NCBI RefSeq assembly: GCF_001570425.1 | Contig: NZ_BCSX01000021.1 | Coordinates: 186,001-250,000, forward strand | DNA: 64,000 nt | Source: Mycolicibacterium brisbanense | GTDB lineage: Bacteria; Actinomycetota; Actinomycetes; Mycobacteriales; Mycobacteriaceae | Direction of reading: 5' to 3' | In this document: one piece after another, positions 8,766 to 18,597 of the stretch | How the letters are laid out: every line of letters starts with the position of its first letter | Numbering within the stretch: the first letter of the stretch is position 1 | Translations under genes and position numbers: made by a program | The notes under the pieces: model-generated | Database searches by the model: none | Seen by the model: the letters and a program-made list of their open reading frames with translations, nothing else | Told to the model about the DNA's origin: nothing

Positions 8766-10022
8766 ATGTCGAGCCAAGAGACCGAGGTTCTCGTCGTCGG
8801 CGCGGGTCAAGCCGGTATCGCGATGAGCGAGCACCTCGGCTTGCAGGGCGTTCCGCACCTCGTCGTCGAGCGTGACCGGGTGGCCGAACGCTGGCGGTCG
8901 TGGCGGTGGGACTCCCTGGTGGCCAACGGGCCCGCCTGGCATGACCGCTTCCCCGGCCAGGAGTTCGACATCGACCCCGACGGGTTCGCGGGCAAGGAGC
9001 AGGTGGCCGACTACCTTGTCTCCTACGCCGAGAAGATCGACGCCCCGATCCGTACCGGCGTCGAGGTGACGTCGGTGCGGAAGAACGACGGCAGGCCCGG
9101 CTTCACGGCCCAGACCTCGGACGGCACCATCGAGGCCCGCTACGTCGTGGCGGCCACCGGTGCCTTCCAGAAGCCGGTCATCCCGCCGGTCGTTCCGCAG
9201 AGCGCAGGCATCCATCAGATTCACTCGAGCTCCTATCACAATCCGCAGCAGCTGCCGGACGGCGCTGTGTTGGTTATCGGCGCCGGATCGTCAGGTGTGC
9301 AGATCGCCGACGAGCTGCAGCAGTCGGGCCGGCAGGTCTACCTCGCCGTCGGGCCGCACGACCGGCCGCCACGCAGCTACCGCAACCGCGACTTCTGCTG
9401 GTGGCTCGGCGTTCTCGGCAAGTGGGACATGGCGGCTCCGCCACGGGGCGCCGAGCACGTGACCATCGCCGTCAGCGGCGCGCACGGCGGGCACACCGTC
9501 GATTTCCGGTCGCTGGCCGCAAACGGCATCACGCTTCTCGGGATGGCCGGCGCGTTCGAAAACGGTGTCATGCGCTTCGCCCCCGATCTGCGGGACAACA
9601 TCGAAGCCGGCGACGCAAACTACCTGTCGATGCTCGACGAGGCCGACGCCTACGTGGCACGCAACGGTCTTGACCTGCCCGAGGAACCGCAGGCCCGGAT
9701 TCTCGGTCCCGACCCGGACTGCATGACCCATCCCACCCTCGAGCTGGACTTCGCCGCCGCAGGCATCACATCGATCATCTGGGCCGTCGGCTTCGCGTTC
9801 GACTACGGCTGGCTGCAAGTCGACGCGTTCGACGAGAACGGCAAACCCAGACACCAGCGCGGCGTCTCCGCGGAACCCGGCGTGTACTTCCTGGGACTTC
9901 CGTGGCAGTCCCGCCGCGGTTCGAGCTTCATCTGGGGTGTCTGGCACGACGCCAAGTACCTCGCCGACCAGATCGCGATCCAGCGCAGCTACCTCGCCTA
10001 CAAAGCCGCCGACCAGACCTGA
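8766..10022 (+). CDS. Flavin-containing monooxygenase (FMO-like, FAD/NADPH)
   Basis: A 418-residue two-dinucleotide-domain flavoprotein. The FAD-binding GAGQAG is near the N-terminus and the NADPH-binding GAGSSG lies near residue 175. An IHSSSY segment between them resembles the FMO hallmark region. Such enzymes oxygenate amines, sulfides or ketones. ATG 8766 has a good upstream site (ggaggttggg); the in-frame ATG at 8754 lacks one. It is the first gene of a five-gene run continuing with RidA, DUF1028, M20 and AspA, so it probably opens a nitrogenous substrate for that pathway. Substrate unknown. Confidence 0.88.
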   Translation: MSSQETEVLVVGAGQAGIAMSEHLGLQGVPHLVVERDRVAERWRSWRWDSLVANGPAWHDRFPGQEFDIDPDGFAGKEQVADYLVSYAEKIDAPIRTGVEVTSVRKNDGRPGFTAQTSDGTIEARYVVAATGAFQKPVIPPVVPQSAGIHQIHSSSYHNPQQLPDGAVLVIGAGSSGVQIADELQQSGRQVYLAVGPHDRPPRSYRNRDFCWWLGVLGKWDMAAPPRGAEHVTIAVSGAHGGHTVDFRSLAANGITLLGMAGAFENGVMRFAPDLRDNIEAGDANYLSMLDEADAYVARNGLDLPEEPQARILGPDPDCMTHPTLELDFAAAGITSIIWAVGFAFDYGWLQVDAFDENGKPRHQRGVSAEPGVYFLGLPWQSRRGSSFIWGVWHDAKYLADQIAIQRSYLAYKAADQT

Positions 10023-10043
10023 AGAGGAAAGAGGACAGTGGTC

Positions 10044-10481
10044 ATGACCGACACCACAACACCGACCCACACCCGGATCCGGCCCTTCAACACCAAGGAC
10101 ACCTATCCCGAACAGAACCTCGACAACGACCTGTGCCAGGCCGTCGTCGCCGGTGGGGTGGTGTACCTGCGTGGCCAGATCGGCCAGGATCTCGAGACCC
10201 GGGAATCGGTCGGCATCGGCGACGTCGAAGCACAGACCGAGAAAGCGATGAGCAACATCGCGATGCTGCTCGACGAGGCGGGCAGCTCACTGCGCGACAT
10301 AGTCAAGGTCACCGTGTACCTCACCGACATCCGCTATCGCGAAACCGTGTACCGGGTCATGGGCCGCTGGCTCAAGGGCGTGTTCCCGGTGTCGACGGGC
10401 CTGGTGGTCGAAGCTCTCGCCCGGCCCGAGTGGCTCGTCGAGATCGACGCCACCGCGGTGATCTCCGGGGAGGCGAAATGA
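10044..10481 (+). CDS. RidA (YjgF/YER057c/UK114) family enamine/imine deaminase
   Basis: A 145-residue protein with RidA-type segments: GGVVYLRGQIGQD near residue 35 and a C-terminal RPEWLVEIDATAV, where R is the usual carboxylate-binding residue. RidA family members hydrolyse reactive enamines/imines produced by PLP enzymes or flavin oxidases. Located just behind a monooxygenase, it may process an imine product. ATG 10044 is preferred, with gagga 8 bases before it; GTG 10038 is too close to that site. Its stop overlaps the next start as ATGA, so translation is coupled. Confidence 0.88.
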   Translation: MTDTTTPTHTRIRPFNTKDTYPEQNLDNDLCQAVVAGGVVYLRGQIGQDLETRESVGIGDVEAQTEKAMSNIAMLLDEAGSSLRDIVKVTVYLTDIRYRETVYRVMGRWLKGVFPVSTGLVVEALARPEWLVEIDATAVISGEAK

Positions 10482-11152
10482 CGTTCTCCCTTGTCGCCCG
10501 CGATCCTGGCACCGGCGCCTTCGGCATCGTGATCTCGTCGTCGAGCCCCGCGGTGGCATCGCGCTGCGCCCACGTCCGGGCCGGCGTCGGGGTGGTCGCG
10601 TCGCAGAACGTCACCAACCCCGCACTCGGCCCCCACGTGCTCGATTCGCTCGCCGATGGCCACGATGCCGACGCAGCGCTCAAAGCCGCACTGGCACAAG
10701 AGAAATTTCCCGATTACCGTCAGCTGACCGTCGTCGATGCCAAGGGCAACACCGCCGTGCACTCCGGCCCCAACAGCCTCGGCGTGCACACCCACCTCGA
10801 GGGTGATCAGGCCGTGGCGGCGGGCAACCTGCTCGCCGACACCAAGGTGATCGCCGAACTGCTCAACGGCTATTCCGGCAGCACCGCCGCGGCCTTCGAG
10901 GAAAGACTGCTCGACGGCCTGCGTGCCGCACTCGCGGCCGGTGGCGAAGCAGGGCCCGTGCACTCCGCCGGAATGCTTGTGGTGGAAGATGTTCCGTGGC
11001 CGGTGACCGACCTCCGGGTTGACCACGCCGACGATCCCATCGGGGATCTGGCCGCGTTGTGGACGCTGTGGCAGCCGCAGAAAAACGATTACCGGGTACG
11101 CGGCGTCGACCCGACGCAGGCACCGTCCTACGGAGTCCCGGGGGACCAGTGA
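10478..11152 (+). CDS. DUF1028 family protein (Ntn-hydrolase-like)
   Basis: A 224-residue DUF1028 protein. The start MTFSLVARDPGTGAFG and the GVGVVASQNVTNP segment are typical. DUF1028 resembles Ntn-type hydrolases and recurs beside RidA, amidohydrolase and FMO genes, but its reaction is not established to my knowledge. The gene overlaps ridA upstream (ATGA) and the M20 gene downstream (GTGA), which indicates one operon and a shared pathway. Confidence 0.85.
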   Translation: MTFSLVARDPGTGAFGIVISSSSPAVASRCAHVRAGVGVVASQNVTNPALGPHVLDSLADGHDADAALKAALAQEKFPDYRQLTVVDAKGNTAVHSGPNSLGVHTHLEGDQAVAAGNLLADTKVIAELLNGYSGSTAAAFEERLLDGLRAALAAGGEAGPVHSAGMLVVEDVPWPVTDLRVDHADDPIGDLAALWTLWQPQKNDYRVRGVDPTQAPSYGVPGDQ

Positions 11153-12306
11153 CCACCGTCGACGCCGTCGTCGCCGCGGGTGTGGCCGCAGCCCACCCGC
11201 GGCTGATCGAGCTGTCCCGCGACCTCTACGACCATCCCGAAATCGCCTGGGAAGAGGTCCGCTCGGCCGGACGCGTCGCCGGGCCGTTGGCGGACAACGG
11301 GTTTGACGTCACCGAGAAGTACTGTGGCCTGGACACCGCGTTCGCGGCGCGGATCGGCAGCGGCGACCTGCACATCGCCCTGTGCGCCGAATACGACGCA
11401 CTGCCCGGGCTCGGTCATGCGTGCGGGCACAACCTGATCTCCGCGATCACCGTCGGGGCGGCACTGGCCCTGGCGCCGGCCGTCGACGATCTGGGCCTGA
11501 CCCTGTCGGTGATCGGCACCCCGGCCGAAGAAGGCGGCGGCGGCAAGATCGAACTGCTGGAACGCAACGGCTTCGACGGACTGCACGCCGCGGCGATGGT
11601 GCACCCGGGCCCGGTCGACGTGGCGCGGGCCCAGCCATTTGCCGTGTCGCACAGCCACATCTCCTACCACGGCAAGTCGTCGCATGCGGCGGCGTACCCC
11701 GAACGTGGCATCAACGCGGCCGACGCGTTCACCATCGCCCAGGTGGCGATCGGCCTGCTGCGCCAGCAGTTGCCGTCATCGGTACGGGTGCACGGCATGA
11801 TGACCCGGGGCGGGGAGGCCCCGAACGCGATCGCCGAACACACCGAGGGCCGCTGGTATGTGCGGGCCGAGACACTCGCCCAGCTGGCCGAAGTCGAACC
11901 CAGGGTGATGCGCTGCTTCGAAGCCGGCGCCCTGGCCTCGGGTGCCGAACTCACGGTGACACCGGAATCCAAGCCGTACGCGGAGTTCCGGACCGACGAC
12001 GATCTGCTCGCCTGCTACGAGCGCCGCGCGACCGCGGCGGGCAGGCACTTCGCAACGGGCCCGGACACGATGATGGCGCGGGCGTCGACCGACATGGGTA
12101 ACGTCTCGCAGACCCTGCCGGCCATCCACCCCTACATCGGCATCGACTCACTGCCCGCGGTCAACCATCAACCCGAGTTCGCCGCCGCCACCATCACCCC
12201 CGCAGCCGAAACCGCCATCGCGCAGGGCGCGCTCGCCCTGGCGGGCACCGTCGTCGACGCCGCGGTCCAAACCGCCATCCGGCACCGGCTGCTCGTTGGA
12301 AGATGA
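11149..12306 (+). CDS. M20 family amidohydrolase (p-aminobenzoyl-glutamate hydrolase-like)
   Basis: A 385-residue M20D metallohydrolase with ALCAEYDALPGLGHACGHN (metal site), GTPAEEGGGG (catalytic Glu pair) and SYHGKSSHAAAYPE (dimerisation-domain His). It resembles the AbgB/AbgA branch that cleaves amide bonds to amino acids. It starts at GTG 11149, overlapping the DUF1028 stop, and aspA follows after 3 bases. The immediate aspA neighbour suggests that the amino acid released is Asp or Asn-derived; this is inference. Confidence 0.88.
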   Translation: MTTVDAVVAAGVAAAHPRLIELSRDLYDHPEIAWEEVRSAGRVAGPLADNGFDVTEKYCGLDTAFAARIGSGDLHIALCAEYDALPGLGHACGHNLISAITVGAALALAPAVDDLGLTLSVIGTPAEEGGGGKIELLERNGFDGLHAAAMVHPGPVDVARAQPFAVSHSHISYHGKSSHAAAYPERGINAADAFTIAQVAIGLLRQQLPSSVRVHGMMTRGGEAPNAIAEHTEGRWYVRAETLAQLAEVEPRVMRCFEAGALASGAELTVTPESKPYAEFRTDDDLLACYERRATAAGRHFATGPDTMMARASTDMGNVSQTLPAIHPYIGIDSLPAVNHQPEFAAATITPAAETAIAQGALALAGTVVDAAVQTAIRHRLLVGR

Positions 12307-12309
12307 ACC

Positions 12310-13731
<1,422 letters not shown>

Positions 13732-13752
13732 CCGCTCCGCTCGTCAGCGCAC

Positions 13753-13779
13753 CCATCCAGGTGCGTGACAGCGACGAAC
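13753..13779 (+). promoter_or_regulatory. Candidate SigK promoter, upstream of the FAD oxidoreductase
   Basis: CCATCC at 13753-13758, 15 bases, then ACGAAC at 13774-13779. This approximates the mycobacterial SigK consensus (-35 CCATCC, -10 near CCGAAT). The GTG start of the downstream gene is at 13787, where transcription would begin, so the mRNA is probably leaderless. The sigK gene lies in the same operon, implying autoregulation. Confidence 0.65.
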
Positions 13780-13786
13780 CTCTGGT

Positions 13787-15127
13787 GTGAATCGACAAGA
13801 GGAGACATCGCTCGTCAGGCGGATCGCTGTCATCGGCAGTGGCGTGTCCGGGTTGACCGCAGCGTGGGTGCTCGCCCGAGACGCCGAGGTCACGCTGTTC
13901 GAGGCGGAACCGCGCTGCGGCGGGCACGCCCACACGCACCGAGTGCCCACCGGCCGCGACGATCTACCCACGGTCGCCGTCGACTCCGGATTCATCGTCT
14001 TCAACGACCGCACCTATCCGACCCTGCTCAAGCTGTTCGACGAACTCGGCGTGCAATCCCAGGAATCGGACATGTCGATGTCCGTCCGGTGTGACGGATG
14101 CGGTCTGCAGTACGCCGGTGCCCGGGGACCGCTCGGACTGTTCGCGCAACCTTCCTCGCTGGTTCGGCTTCGCTATCTGCGGATGCTCGCGGAGGTGACG
14201 CGCTTCCACCGACTAGCCCGCGCCGAACTCGCACTGGAGGACGGCGGCGGCCGCACCCTCGGCGCTTTCCTGTCCTCTGCTCGGTTTTCTCGTTATTTCA
14301 CTGCGCATTTCATGGTTCCGCTCGTTGCGGCGGTGTGGTCGTGTCCGCCGAACGTCGCACTCGACTATCCGCTCGGATACCTTTTGCGTTTTCTCGATCA
14401 CCACGGAATGCTCACGGTGTTCGGATCACCGACATGGCGGACCGTGACCGGCGGCTCGGCGCAGTATGTCAACGCGGTCACCGCCCGGCTGCACGCTGTG
14501 CGCTGTGGCGTCCCGGTGCGGGCGGTCTATCGCACCGCATCGGGAGTGACGGTGCGCGACGACGCGGACCGGGTCGACCACTTCGATGCCGCCGTCATCG
14601 CCACGCATCCCGACCAGGCCCTGGCGATGCTCGACCAGCCCACCCGTGCCGAGGCGCAGATTCTCGGTGCGTTGACCTACTCCGTGAATCACACTGTGCT
14701 GCATACCGATACGTCGGTGTTGCCGACGCGTCACAGAGCGCGCGCATCGTGGAACTACCGGCTACCGTCCTGCGACTCCGCACCGGACCGGGTCCTGGTC
14801 AGCTACGACCTCACCCGCCTGCAGCGCCTCGATGCGGCGGGTGATCGACGGTTCCTGGTGACCCTCGGCGATGACGGCAGGGTCGATCCCGCGGCGGTGC
14901 ACGCGGCCATGGTGTACGAACACCCGCAGTACACGCCGAATTTCGTGGCAGCACAACGACATCTGCCCGAGTTGGGCGACCACCGGATAGCCTTCGCGGG
15001 CGCATATCACGGATGGGGCTTCCACGAGGACGGCGCTCACTCGGGTGTTGTTGCCGCACAACGACTCAACGGCAGCTGGTCCGGTCCGCTGCCACAGCTG
15101 CGCCGGCCGCTCGGGAGCGCGGTGTGA
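13787..15127 (+). CDS. FAD-dependent amine oxidase-type oxidoreductase of the SigK/UfaA1 locus
   Basis: A 446-residue flavoprotein with an N-terminal dinucleotide site (IAVIGSGVSGLTAAW), an RCGGHAHT segment, and a C-terminal FAGAYHGWGFHEDG FAD-binding motif (COG2907-like). Its counterpart in M. tuberculosis stands beside the DUF1365 protein, UfaA1 and SigK, and the same order is seen here. A role in fatty-acid modification together with the methyltransferase is plausible but not shown. The start is GTG 13787; the next codons contain no better start. The candidate SigK promoter fits a leaderless GTG. It overlaps the following gene by GTGA. Confidence 0.85.
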   Translation: MNRQEETSLVRRIAVIGSGVSGLTAAWVLARDAEVTLFEAEPRCGGHAHTHRVPTGRDDLPTVAVDSGFIVFNDRTYPTLLKLFDELGVQSQESDMSMSVRCDGCGLQYAGARGPLGLFAQPSSLVRLRYLRMLAEVTRFHRLARAELALEDGGGRTLGAFLSSARFSRYFTAHFMVPLVAAVWSCPPNVALDYPLGYLLRFLDHHGMLTVFGSPTWRTVTGGSAQYVNAVTARLHAVRCGVPVRAVYRTASGVTVRDDADRVDHFDAAVIATHPDQALAMLDQPTRAEAQILGALTYSVNHTVLHTDTSVLPTRHRARASWNYRLPSCDSAPDRVLVSYDLTRLQRLDAAGDRRFLVTLGDDGRVDPAAVHAAMVYEHPQYTPNFVAAQRHLPELGDHRIAFAGAYHGWGFHEDGAHSGVVAAQRLNGSWSGPLPQLRRPLGSAV

Positions 15128-15843
15128 GGTCGTCGCGGATCGTCCGAACTCGCATCCGGCACGTCCGCCGGTGGCCCATCCATCACGAATTCAGCTACCG
15201 CAGTTACAGCTGGCTCGTAGACCTCGACGAGTTGCCCCGGCTGCCGCTCCCCCTGCGGCCGTTCGCCCAGTTCAAATCCGCCGACCACGCCGGGCCGCCA
15301 CAGGACGGGCTGCGGGCCAACATCGATACGTACCTGGCAGAGCATGGCATATCCCTGCGAGGGGGCCGGGTGCTGATGCTCACCAACGCCCGCGTTCTCG
15401 GCTATGTGTTCAATCCGCTGACGGTGTACTGGTGCCACGACCGCGACGGTTCACTGGTCTGCGTCGTGGCCGAGGTGCACAACACCTACGGCGGTCGCTA
15501 CCGGTACCTGGTCCGCCCGGATCCGCACGGAAACGCCGTCGTGGCCAAGGATTTCTACGTTTCCCCGTTCAACGCCGTGACCGGCGAATACCGCCTGCAT
15601 GTTCCCGAGCCGGACCGGCAGCTGCGAGTCGCGGTCCACTTGAGCGACCCGGCCGGTTCCACCGTTTTCACCGCCACGATGACCGGTCGGGTCCACGCGG
15701 CCGACACCGCCACCGTGGCGCGGGCCCTCGTGGCCGTTCCCCTGGCTCCGCTGTTGGTGGCACTGCGTATCCGGTGGCAGGGCATGCGCCTCTGGGCGCG
15801 CGGTCTGCCCCTCGTCGATCGACCTCAGGAGAGGATTGGATGA
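15124..15843 (+). CDS. DUF1365 family protein
   Basis: A 239-residue protein with the DUF1365 hallmarks VFNPLTVYWCHDRDG, AEVHNTYGGRY and KDFYVSPFN. Function is not established. Genes of this family almost always sit between an FAD oxidoreductase and a cyclopropane-synthase-like methyltransferase, as here. The GTG start at 15124 overlaps the previous stop; its own stop overlaps the methyltransferase start. This is a translationally coupled three-gene set. Confidence 0.88.
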   Translation: MRSSRIVRTRIRHVRRWPIHHEFSYRSYSWLVDLDELPRLPLPLRPFAQFKSADHAGPPQDGLRANIDTYLAEHGISLRGGRVLMLTNARVLGYVFNPLTVYWCHDRDGSLVCVVAEVHNTYGGRYRYLVRPDPHGNAVVAKDFYVSPFNAVTGEYRLHVPEPDRQLRVAVHLSDPAGSTVFTATMTGRVHAADTATVARALVAVPLAPLLVALRIRWQGMRLWARGLPLVDRPQERIG

Positions 15844-17138
15844 CCCTCGAGACCGACATCACCCCCGCCCTGCAGGGGCCGACGCGCTGGCGCGATATCG
15901 ACCGAGTACCCCGTGGCCTGCGCGCGCGGCTCGGTGCGCCCATCGCGGAAGCACTGTTTCGACGCGCGACCCGCGATCTGCCTTTCCGCGTGGACTATTC
16001 GGACACGACACTCGCCGCGCCTGCCTCGGCGGACTCGACGCCGCGCATGGTGGTGCACCGCCCCGAACGCTTCTTCGCCCGTCTGGCCGCAGACGGCCTG
16101 ATCGGGTTCGGGGAGGCCTACATGGCCGGCGACTGGTCCTCCCCGGATCTCGCGGCGGTGCTGACGGCACTGGCCGCCCGCATCGACACCCTCGTGCCTG
16201 CGCCACTGCACGGGTTGCGCCGGGTGTGCCTGCCGCGAGTGCCCCGCAGCCAGTACGGCACGCGTGCCGACGCCCGGGCGAACATCGCCCACCACTACGA
16301 TCTGTCGAACGAGTTCTTCAGCTTGTTTCTCGACGAATCCATGACGTACTCGTCAGCCTTGTTCGCCGGCCTCGACACCGCACCCACATGGCAGGACCTC
16401 GCCGAGGCACAGCACCGCAAGATCGACCGCCTTCTCGACGTCGCCGGCGTGACGGAGGGCTCTCGGATCCTCGAAATCGGAACGGGCTGGGGAGAATTGG
16501 CGATCCGGGCGGCACAACGAGGCGCCAGGGTACACACGATCACGCTGTCACGTGAACAACAACTCCTGGCTCGCCGCCGCATCGCCGCCGCCGGGTTGTC
16601 GAGCCGGGCGACCGTCGAGTTGTGCGACTACCGCGACGTGCAGGGCCGGTACGACGCGATCGTCTCGGTGGAAATGATCGAGGCCGTCGGGCACCGCTAC
16701 CTGACCACCTACCTACGCACCCTCGACAAGCTACTCGCCGAGGGCGGCCGAATCGCGTTGCAAGCCATCACGATGCCGGATCATCGGATGCGCGCGACCC
16801 GCAACACCTACACGTGGGTGCACAAGTACATTTTTCCCGGCGGGTTCCTGCCATCGGTGGACCTGCTCGAGCAGACCGTCGCAAGCCGCACCAGCCTTCG
16901 CGTGGTCGATCGATATTCGTTCGGATCGCATTACGCACACACGTTGCGACTGTGGCTGCAACGGTTCACCTCCCACGCGCCCGGCGCCGAGGCCCTGGGT
17001 TTCGACGAGACGTTCCGGCGCATGTGGCGGTTCTACCTGGCGTACTCGCAGGCCGGCTTCGCATCCGGATACCTCGACGTCCACCAATTTGTGCTCGATC
17101 GCTCCGGCAGTGACGGTCATCGTGGCACTCGACGGTGA
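15840..17138 (+). CDS. ufaA1: Cyclopropane-fatty-acyl-phospholipid synthase family methyltransferase (UfaA1-like)
   Basis: A 432-residue SAM-dependent lipid methyltransferase. The segments NIAHHYDLSNEFF, SMTYSSALF and ILEIGTGWGELAI (SAM motif I) and the later EMIEAVGHRYL are typical of cyclopropane synthases. UfaA1 of M. tuberculosis has been reported to form tuberculostearic acid from oleic chains. Synteny with the SigK locus supports orthology. ATG 15840 follows aggagagga closely and overlaps the DUF1365 stop. It should act on membrane phospholipid acyl chains. Confidence 0.85.
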   Translation: MTLETDITPALQGPTRWRDIDRVPRGLRARLGAPIAEALFRRATRDLPFRVDYSDTTLAAPASADSTPRMVVHRPERFFARLAADGLIGFGEAYMAGDWSSPDLAAVLTALAARIDTLVPAPLHGLRRVCLPRVPRSQYGTRADARANIAHHYDLSNEFFSLFLDESMTYSSALFAGLDTAPTWQDLAEAQHRKIDRLLDVAGVTEGSRILEIGTGWGELAIRAAQRGARVHTITLSREQQLLARRRIAAAGLSSRATVELCDYRDVQGRYDAIVSVEMIEAVGHRYLTTYLRTLDKLLAEGGRIALQAITMPDHRMRATRNTYTWVHKYIFPGGFLPSVDLLEQTVASRTSLRVVDRYSFGSHYAHTLRLWLQRFTSHAPGAEALGFDETFRRMWRFYLAYSQAGFASGYLDVHQFVLDRSGSDGHRGTRR

Positions 17139-17180
17139 CACGGTGCACCTCCGCGGCGCGGTCTGTGCAAAGATCCCGAC

Positions 17181-17813
17181 ATGGACCTACCCCGCGGTCG
17201 TGACCGCGGCACGGGTGACCGCGCGGCCGAATCCGCTTCCGCCGCGCGGGCCGCCGACGCAACCGAGCTCACTCGCCGCCTCGGTGCGATTGCGGCTGGA
17301 GATCGCGATGCCTTCGCCGAGTTCTACGACATGACCTGCGCACGGGTGTTCGGCCTGTCCTCCCGGATCGTCCGCAACCCGGCGCTGGCCGAGGAGGTCA
17401 CCCAAGAGGTCTACCTGCAGGTGTGGACCTCGGCGGCTCGTGACTACAACCCGGATCTGGCCAGCCCGATCGGCTGGCTGCTGACCTTGACCCAGCGCCG
17501 CAGCGTCGACCGGGTGCGCTCCGAACAATCGGCCAGCGACCGCAACCACGCATACGGTGCCAGCAATCTCGGTCGGGAACACGACGTCGTCGCCGACGAG
17601 GTCGGCCAACGGCTGGACGAGCAGCACGTCGTCGAGTGCCTCGAGACCTTGACCGACACCCAACGGGAAGCCATCGCGCTGGCGTACTACGGCGGCCACA
17701 CCTACCGTGAGGTCGCCGACCTGCTCGGCTCCGGACTCCCGGCCATCAAGACCCGCATCCGTGACGGACTGATCCGGCTGAAGAACTGTCTGGGGGTGAG
17801 TTTCGATGGCTGA
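17181..17813 (+). CDS. sigK: ECF RNA polymerase sigma factor SigK
   Basis: A 210-residue ECF sigma factor. Region 2 (FAEFYDMTCARVFGLSSRIV..EEVTQEVYLQVW..GWLLTLTQRRSVDRVR) and region 4 (LTDTQREAIALAYYGGHTYREVADLL..IKTRIRDGLIRLKNCL) are complete and resemble M. tuberculosis SigK. The anti-sigma gene rskA overlaps its 3' end by 8 bases. ATG 17181 is used; the first roughly 25 residues are low in conservation, so a later start is possible. The two CCATCC-type promoters in this window are likely targets. Confidence 0.9.
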   Translation: MDLPRGRDRGTGDRAAESASAARAADATELTRRLGAIAAGDRDAFAEFYDMTCARVFGLSSRIVRNPALAEEVTQEVYLQVWTSAARDYNPDLASPIGWLLTLTQRRSVDRVRSEQSASDRNHAYGASNLGREHDVVADEVGQRLDEQHVVECLETLTDTQREAIALAYYGGHTYREVADLLGSGLPAIKTRIRDGLIRLKNCLGVSFDG

Positions 17814-18546
17814 CAACCACACCGACGACGAGCTCCTCGACCTCGCCTACCCGTACGCGCTGGGTGCCGTGTCCGAGGACGAACGCGCCGAGATCGAGCA
17901 CCGGCTGGCCGCCGCGGGCGCACCTACCGCCGACGCGTTTGCCCGGATCGTCGCCGACACTCAGGAGACGATGGCCCTGGTCACCGCCGGCGATGCGCTC
18001 GCCCCGCCGGCTCACGTTCGCGAGTCCTTGCTGCACGCGATCGGGCAACAACCGGGACGCAGCGCGCACGACGATCTCGCTCGGCACCGGGCCCGCAGGC
18101 GCCGGTTGATCACCCGCGTGCTCGTGGCTGCGGCCGCCGTCGTCGTGATCGCTGTCGGCGGCACCGTCGCACTACGGTCCATCCACCAGGCGCCCACCGT
18201 ACCGTCGGTCGCTCAGGTCCTCGCCTATCCCGACACCCGAACCACCACGGCCGAGGTGGCGGGCGGCACCATCACGCTGAGCGCGTCGGCCCAGGCCAAC
18301 GCCGTCGTCGTGGCGATGTCGAACGTGCCGCCACCCCCGCAGGGCCACGTCTATCAGATGTGGTTCATCCCGGCCTCGGGCCCGACGAGATCGGCAGGCA
18401 CCATGAGTGCCGAAACCATGCCGCCCCCTGGCGGCGAGGTCATCCCGGCGTTGAACTCGGCCACCGCGGTCGCGGTCACGGTCGAACCCGGCACCGGTTC
18501 GACCCAGCCGACAAGCAGCCCGGTCGTCACCATTCCGCTGACCTGA
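17806..18546 (+). CDS. rskA: Anti-sigma-K factor RskA
   Basis: A 246-residue single-pass membrane protein. The cytosolic N-domain (DDELLDLAYPYALGAVSEDERAEIEHRL) matches the RskA anti-sigma fold and should hold SigK inactive. A transmembrane segment (LITRVLVAAAAVVVIAVGG) lies near residue 105. The extracytoplasmic C-domain ends VTIPLT. Release in M. tuberculosis depends on regulated proteolysis by Rip1. The start overlaps sigK, the usual arrangement for coupled sigma/anti-sigma pairs. Confidence 0.9.
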   Translation: MADNHTDDELLDLAYPYALGAVSEDERAEIEHRLAAAGAPTADAFARIVADTQETMALVTAGDALAPPAHVRESLLHAIGQQPGRSAHDDLARHRARRRRLITRVLVAAAAVVVIAVGGTVALRSIHQAPTVPSVAQVLAYPDTRTTTAEVAGGTITLSASAQANAVVVAMSNVPPPPQGHVYQMWFIPASGPTRSAGTMSAETMPPPGGEVIPALNSATAVAVTVEPGTGSTQPTSSPVVTIPLT

Positions 18547-18562
18547 TTTCGCGCCGGATGAC

Positions 18563-18589
18563 CCATCCGGACCGGTGCACGCAGCGAAT
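18563..18589 (+). promoter_or_regulatory. Candidate SigK promoter, upstream of the SDR gene
   Basis: CCATCC at 18563-18568, 15 bases, then GCGAAT at 18584-18589. It has the same elements and spacing as the site at 13753-13779. The SDR ATG is at 18598, 9 bases after the -10 element, so a leaderless transcript is expected. Confidence 0.65.
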
Positions 18590-18597
18590 CACTGGCG

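Noticed and set aside
16731..17141. Minus-strand frame that might be the missing Rv0446c-type gene of the SigK locus
   Set aside because: It is antisense to the methyltransferase gene and lacks the hydrophobic helices expected of that membrane protein. The gene appears to be absent here.
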